NCBI GenBank assembly: GCA_017622925.1
Contig: JAGAQC010000004.1
Span: 25,608 to 89,607 of the forward strand
DNA length: 64,000 nt
Reading direction: 5' to 3'
Source: Ruminococcus sp.
GTDB lineage: Bacteria > Bacillota > Clostridia > Oscillospirales > Ruminococcaceae
The first letter of the stretch is position 1. Every line of letters begins with the position of its first letter. Below the pieces are notes generated by a model. It searched no databases. It saw nothing but the letters and a program-made list of their open reading frames with translations, and had not been told where the DNA came from. Positions 61,562 through 64,000 of the stretch are shown here, piece by piece. The position numbers and the translations under genes are program-made.

Positions 61562-62862
61562 TTTCTTATCCTCTCCAGATATTCCGTTATCGAAACATAC
61601 ATCTCATGGGCGGCTTCAGCAGTATCGGCTGCATTGTAGGAAACCTTTTCTATAGCGGTATTGTAGTATTCCTTCATCTGCGCAAGCTCCATATACGGAC
61701 TTATGGTCATAGTATCGAGCTGTTCGAGAAGCGCATCGTTTTCCTGCGCAAGACCCGTAAGCCGACCGCTTTTTTCAAGACTTTCTTCGGCTGTCCGTGA
61801 CGCCGGTATTCCTCGTGTCGTCCCAAGCAGCGAAGCCGCCTCCGTATCATTGAGCATGAAATCCATAAATGCCGCAGCCTCGTCGGGATTCTTAGTATTC
61901 CTCGATATTGCGTACAGCAGGGACGGCTTTATCATCCAACCGCCGCTTTTACCGCTGTCGTCCGAAAGCATTGGTCCTGCTTCAAGAACCCCCTCGGAAA
62001 GCGTCATTTCATACTTTCCCACAGAACTGCCCCATTCAAGAACGCCTGCTACTCTGCCGTCTATAAATTCGGGCGACTGATAAAGCGCAGCCGTACCGTC
62101 CTCGTCGGTACGCATATCTATCGTGCGGATAACATGTCCGTCCTCCAGCTTCTTGTAAAAATCAAGAGCATCTTTAATATCCTCCTCGGTAAAGCCGAGT
62201 TCACCGTCAATTGTTATAAACTGCTTTCCAGTCTGCTGCTGAACGTACACGACCGCCAAATACCAAGCTGTTCCTCCAGACTGTATATCGACATCAAGAG
62301 GATAAATATCCTCCTTGTGGAATTTTTCACCCAAGTCGATCAGCTCCGACCAAGTCTTTGGATACTCCGCCCCGAAATGCTTGTATGTCTCGGAATTGTA
62401 AAAAAGTCCCCTGCCGCTTACCGAAACGGTCACGCCATTAAGCACGCCGCCGACCTCCCCAAAAGACAACACATCGCTGTCAAATTGAGTTAGGTCGAGA
62501 TAGTCCGTAAGCAGCTCAAGGTCATAAAATCCCTTGCCGTCGGACGAAAATGAAATGAGCCAATCGTAGTTTATCTGCATAATATCAGGCTCTGTTCCGC
62601 CGCTGAGCTGTGTGCCGACTTTTTCCGTCCAACCGTCCCAGCCGCCGTATTCGGGTACTATCGTAATATCCGGATGCTTTGCATTCCAAAGCTCGATAGC
62701 GCTAAGGGTAGCTTCATGACGGTCGTCCCCTCCCCACCATGAAAAACGCAAAGTACATTTATCAAGCGTACCATCCGGCGGAGTAAATCCTGATCTGCTT
62801 CCTCCGCAGGCTGAGAGAGAGGCGAGACATCCTGCTGCCGCCGTTAATATGTATTTTTTCAT
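61558..62862 (-). CDS. Sugar ABC importer substrate-binding lipoprotein
   Basis: 434 residues. Lipobox SLSACG at about residues 15-20. Family 1 extracellular solute-binding fold: LRFSWWGGDDRHEATLSAIELWNAKHPDITIVPEYGGWDGW at the N-terminus and NPDEAAAFMDFMLNDTEAASLLGTTRGIPAS in the second lobe. First gene of a coupled operon with two permeases and GH105. The Trp-rich N-terminal segment resembles oligosaccharide binders; pectin-derived ligands are inferred from the GH105 partner. Promoter at 62894-62922. Confidence 0.93.
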   Translation of the reverse strand: MKKYILTAAAGCLASLSACGGSRSGFTPPDGTLDKCTLRFSWWGGDDRHEATLSAIELWNAKHPDITIVPEYGGWDGWTEKVGTQLSGGTEPDIMQINYDWLISFSSDGKGFYDLELLTDYLDLTQFDSDVLSFGEVGGVLNGVTVSVSGRGLFYNSETYKHFGAEYPKTWSELIDLGEKFHKEDIYPLDVDIQSGGTAWYLAVVYVQQQTGKQFITIDGELGFTEEDIKDALDFYKKLEDGHVIRTIDMRTDEDGTAALYQSPEFIDGRVAGVLEWGSSVGKYEMTLSEGVLEAGPMLSDDSGKSGGWMIKPSLLYAISRNTKNPDEAAAFMDFMLNDTEAASLLGTTRGIPASRTAEESLEKSGRLTGLAQENDALLEQLDTMTISPYMELAQMKEYYNTAIEKVSYNAADTAEAAHEMYVSITEYLERIRK

Positions 62863-62873
62863 ACTCTCAATCC

Positions 62874-62891
62874 TTAAATATAATGATATAT
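62874..62891 (-). promoter_or_regulatory. 18-bp sequence shared with the pectate lyase leader
   Basis: ATATATCATTATATTTAA on the minus strand, identical to 14712-14729. It lies between the -10 box and the ribosome site, overlapping the expected transcription start. Confidence 0.4.
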
Positions 62892-62893
62892 TA

Positions 62894-62922
62894 ATTATAT
62901 ACTATTTTTTTCTGAAAATCAA
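62894..62922 (-). promoter_or_regulatory. Promoter of the importer-GH105 operon
   Basis: Minus-strand TTGATT (62917-62922), 17-nt spacer, TATAAT (62894-62899), about 30 nt from the binding-protein start. Confidence 0.6.
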
Positions 62923-63043
62923 GAGGTCAGATGTTAATGTATGTGTCAAGTAAAAGTAGGCAGTGAATCATGATGTTGTATAATAAAACTTGACACAATC
63001 CGAACAAAGAAGATATAATAAAACAAAAAGGAGAGTGTCAGAA

Positions 63044-63382
63044 ATGGGAACAGGAAAACAGTATTACGAAGAATTCAAGAAGCAAGCGGTAAAGCTTGCA
63101 ATGGAGGTAGGCAACAAGAGTGCAGCGGAGGAGCTGGGGATACCCAAGGGAACCTTAGGAACTTGGCTGAGGAAGGCAAGAGCGGGTGAAATAGATACCG
63201 GTTCAGGAACAAGAACGGCGGATGAGTCGCTTAATCTCGCACAGCAGCTGCAGGCTGCAAACAAGCGAATCAAGGAGCTTGAAAAGGCAAATCGTGAGTT
63301 GGAAGAACTAAATGAATTTCTGGAGGAAGCCTCGGCTTTTTTCGCAGCGAGCTGTCGGAAGTCAGGAAAGAAGAACGGTTAA
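63044..63382 (+). CDS. IS3-family transposase OrfA
   Basis: 112 residues from ATG 63044 (AAAGGAG upstream). N-terminal helix-turn-helix (YYEEFKKQAVKLAMEVGNKSAAEELGIPKGTLGTWLRKAR) and a C-terminal leucine-zipper-like coiled coil (QLQAANKRIKELEKANRELEELNEFLEEASAFF). It binds the element ends. A T6 run at 63337-63342 near its 3' end is the expected -1 frameshift site for making the OrfAB transposase. Confidence 0.9.
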   Translation: MGTGKQYYEEFKKQAVKLAMEVGNKSAAEELGIPKGTLGTWLRKARAGEIDTGSGTRTADESLNLAQQLQAANKRIKELEKANRELEELNEFLEEASAFFAASCRKSGKKNG

Positions 63383-63700
63383 AGTTCATTACTTTAAAGG
63401 CAGATGACGGCAGAATCAAGGGAAAAATCAGCTTGTATTGCAAAGCCTTAGATGTTACAAGACAAGCATACTATGACTATCTTGACCGAAAAAGTAAGCC
63501 ATGGAAATATGAGCCGCTTGCTAAAGAAATGATGAAAATTCATAACGAGGATACATATAATGACACATACGGCAGGGAACGTATGTACATAGCGTTGAAG
63601 CTTAAAAGCGAAGCCGGTGAGATTTCTGTTCATATACCAAGCGAAAGTACAGTCCGTAATGTCATGGAACATATTGGATTGATCCATAAACCTCGCAGAA
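63337..63700 (+). pseudogene. IS3-family transposase OrfB, N-terminal fragment
   Basis: In the -1 frame from the T6 slippery run, the sequence reads through ELSEVRKEERLKFITLK and the HTH_21-like region KALDVTRQAYYDYLDRKSK, then YGRERMYIALK and RNVMEHIGLIHKPRR. After 63700 the frame continues into unrelated sequence up to a stop at 63846. The DDE catalytic domain is missing from this window, so no active transposase can be made from this copy as seen. Confidence 0.85.
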
Positions 63701-64000
63701 GGTTGTGTCTCAAATTAGTTGAAAGTAGGCAAATTCCTATTCCTGTAGAAAATATTGATAAAAGAAGCAATAACAGTTTCATGAATAATTTTATCTTTAG
63801 AAAAACAAATAGATTTTCTTGCGAGACGTTTGATTCGTGTTCTTAAAGTAAGGTGATCTCGAGAGTGAATATCAAACCGTGTAAATGCCAATAATAGCCA
63901 CAGAAAGAAAGTGGAGGAAAATGGTATGAAAACAAGAACACACGGATTAAGCGAAAAAGAAATGGAACTCGTAAAGTATCTGATGGCAGACTGCCAAAGC
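63701..64000 (+). mobile_element. IS256-type element, left part, inserted in IS3 orfB
   Basis: Starts at the break in orfB with GGTTGTGTCTCAAATTAG, has about 225 nt of AT-rich noncoding leader, and then a transposase gene start. The right end lies outside the window, so boundaries and target duplication cannot be confirmed. Confidence 0.6.
63926..64000 (+). CDS. IS256 (mutator)-type transposase, first 25 residues
   Basis: Begins MKTRTHGLSEKEMELVKYLM and runs off the window. GGAGG lies 8 nt before the ATG. The beginning resembles N-termini of IS256-family transposases common in gut Clostridia; the fragment is too short for certainty. Confidence 0.5.
   Translation, partial: MKTRTHGLSEKEMELVKYLMADCQS

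Larger units (their letters stand above)
62943..63700 (+). mobile_element. IS3-family (IS150-type) insertion sequence, right part interrupted
   Basis: The left end probably begins TGTCAAGTAAAAGTAGG (62943). A promoter with TTGACA (62990-62995), 18-nt spacer and TATAAT (63014-63019) precedes orfA. OrfA and the first third of orfB are present; homology stops abruptly at about 63700, where a second element begins. Confidence 0.8.

Overview
The window looks like a chromosomal segment of a gut or rumen Ruminococcus-type Firmicute (Oscillospiraceae). The reasons are a secreted double pectate lyase ending in a cellulosomal dockerin, a GH130 mannoside phosphorylase, a CUT1 sugar importer with a GH105 hydrolase, strong AGGAGG-type ribosome sites with some TTG/GTG starts, AT-rich -10 boxes, and low-GC housekeeping gene order (dgt-dnaG-sigA, ftsE-ftsX-M23-ctpA, DUF1934-argS). 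No rRNA, tRNA or CRISPR array was seen. The species assignment is inference.

Layout. 1-2.7 kb: an incomplete secreted C1 cysteine protease, then a PHP phosphoesterase and a YdcF-like membrane protein. 2.7-8.3 kb: one long minus-strand operon of RNA-modification genes (tmcAL, mnmA, a TrmN6-like methylase, rsmI) with a HAD phosphatase and a C39-peptidase lipoprotein; tmcAL carries a frameshift at an A11 tract. 8.3-17 kb: acetate kinase, a proline-rich repeat membrane protein, the pectate lyase, and an ECF sigma/membrane anti-sigma-like pair. 17-24 kb: a MacB-like exporter whose permease has a huge coiled coil and whose ATPase has an in-frame TAA in its LSGGE signature; lipoproteins and radA. 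24.4-31 kb: a small membrane protein with an M50 protease, then an operon of GGDEF/EAL protein, an ADP-ribosyltransferase-like protein, a ThrE-type exporter and a lipoprotein. 31-36.5 kb: cardiolipin synthase, a galactokinase-like GHMP kinase, GH130, and a D-Ala-D-Ala-ligase-like protein with altered metal-binding residues. 36.5-57.7 kb: housekeeping (DUF1934-argS; CdaR-like regulator; ftsEX, M23 and Ctp; phosphohexomutase; L31; YigZ; dgt-dnaG-sigA; an EAL protein fused to a repeat domain; ychF; nfeD-SPFH). 57.8-64 kb: an AT-rich methyltransferase, a pectin-oligosaccharide importer/GH105 operon, and an IS3 element interrupted by an IS256-type element that runs off the window.

How the genes connect. 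The dockerin pectate lyase (outside the cell), the CUT1 importer and the cytoplasmic GH105 form a plausible pectin route; an 18-bp identical sequence lies in the leaders of both loci. FtsEX, the coiled-coil M23 hydrolase and CtpA fit septal wall turnover. c-di-GMP signalling appears twice, each time with a degenerate GGDEF and an EAL domain.

Intergenic DNA is rich in structured repeats: three large imperfect palindromes share a core motif, one short hairpin looks like a deletion form of one of them, and two copies of a double-hairpin module are each preceded by a different long inverted repeat. These, the recoding candidates (ATT start, A11 frameshift, internal TAA), the ADP-ribosyltransferase-like gene and the EAL/repeat fusion are the most worthwhile leads.
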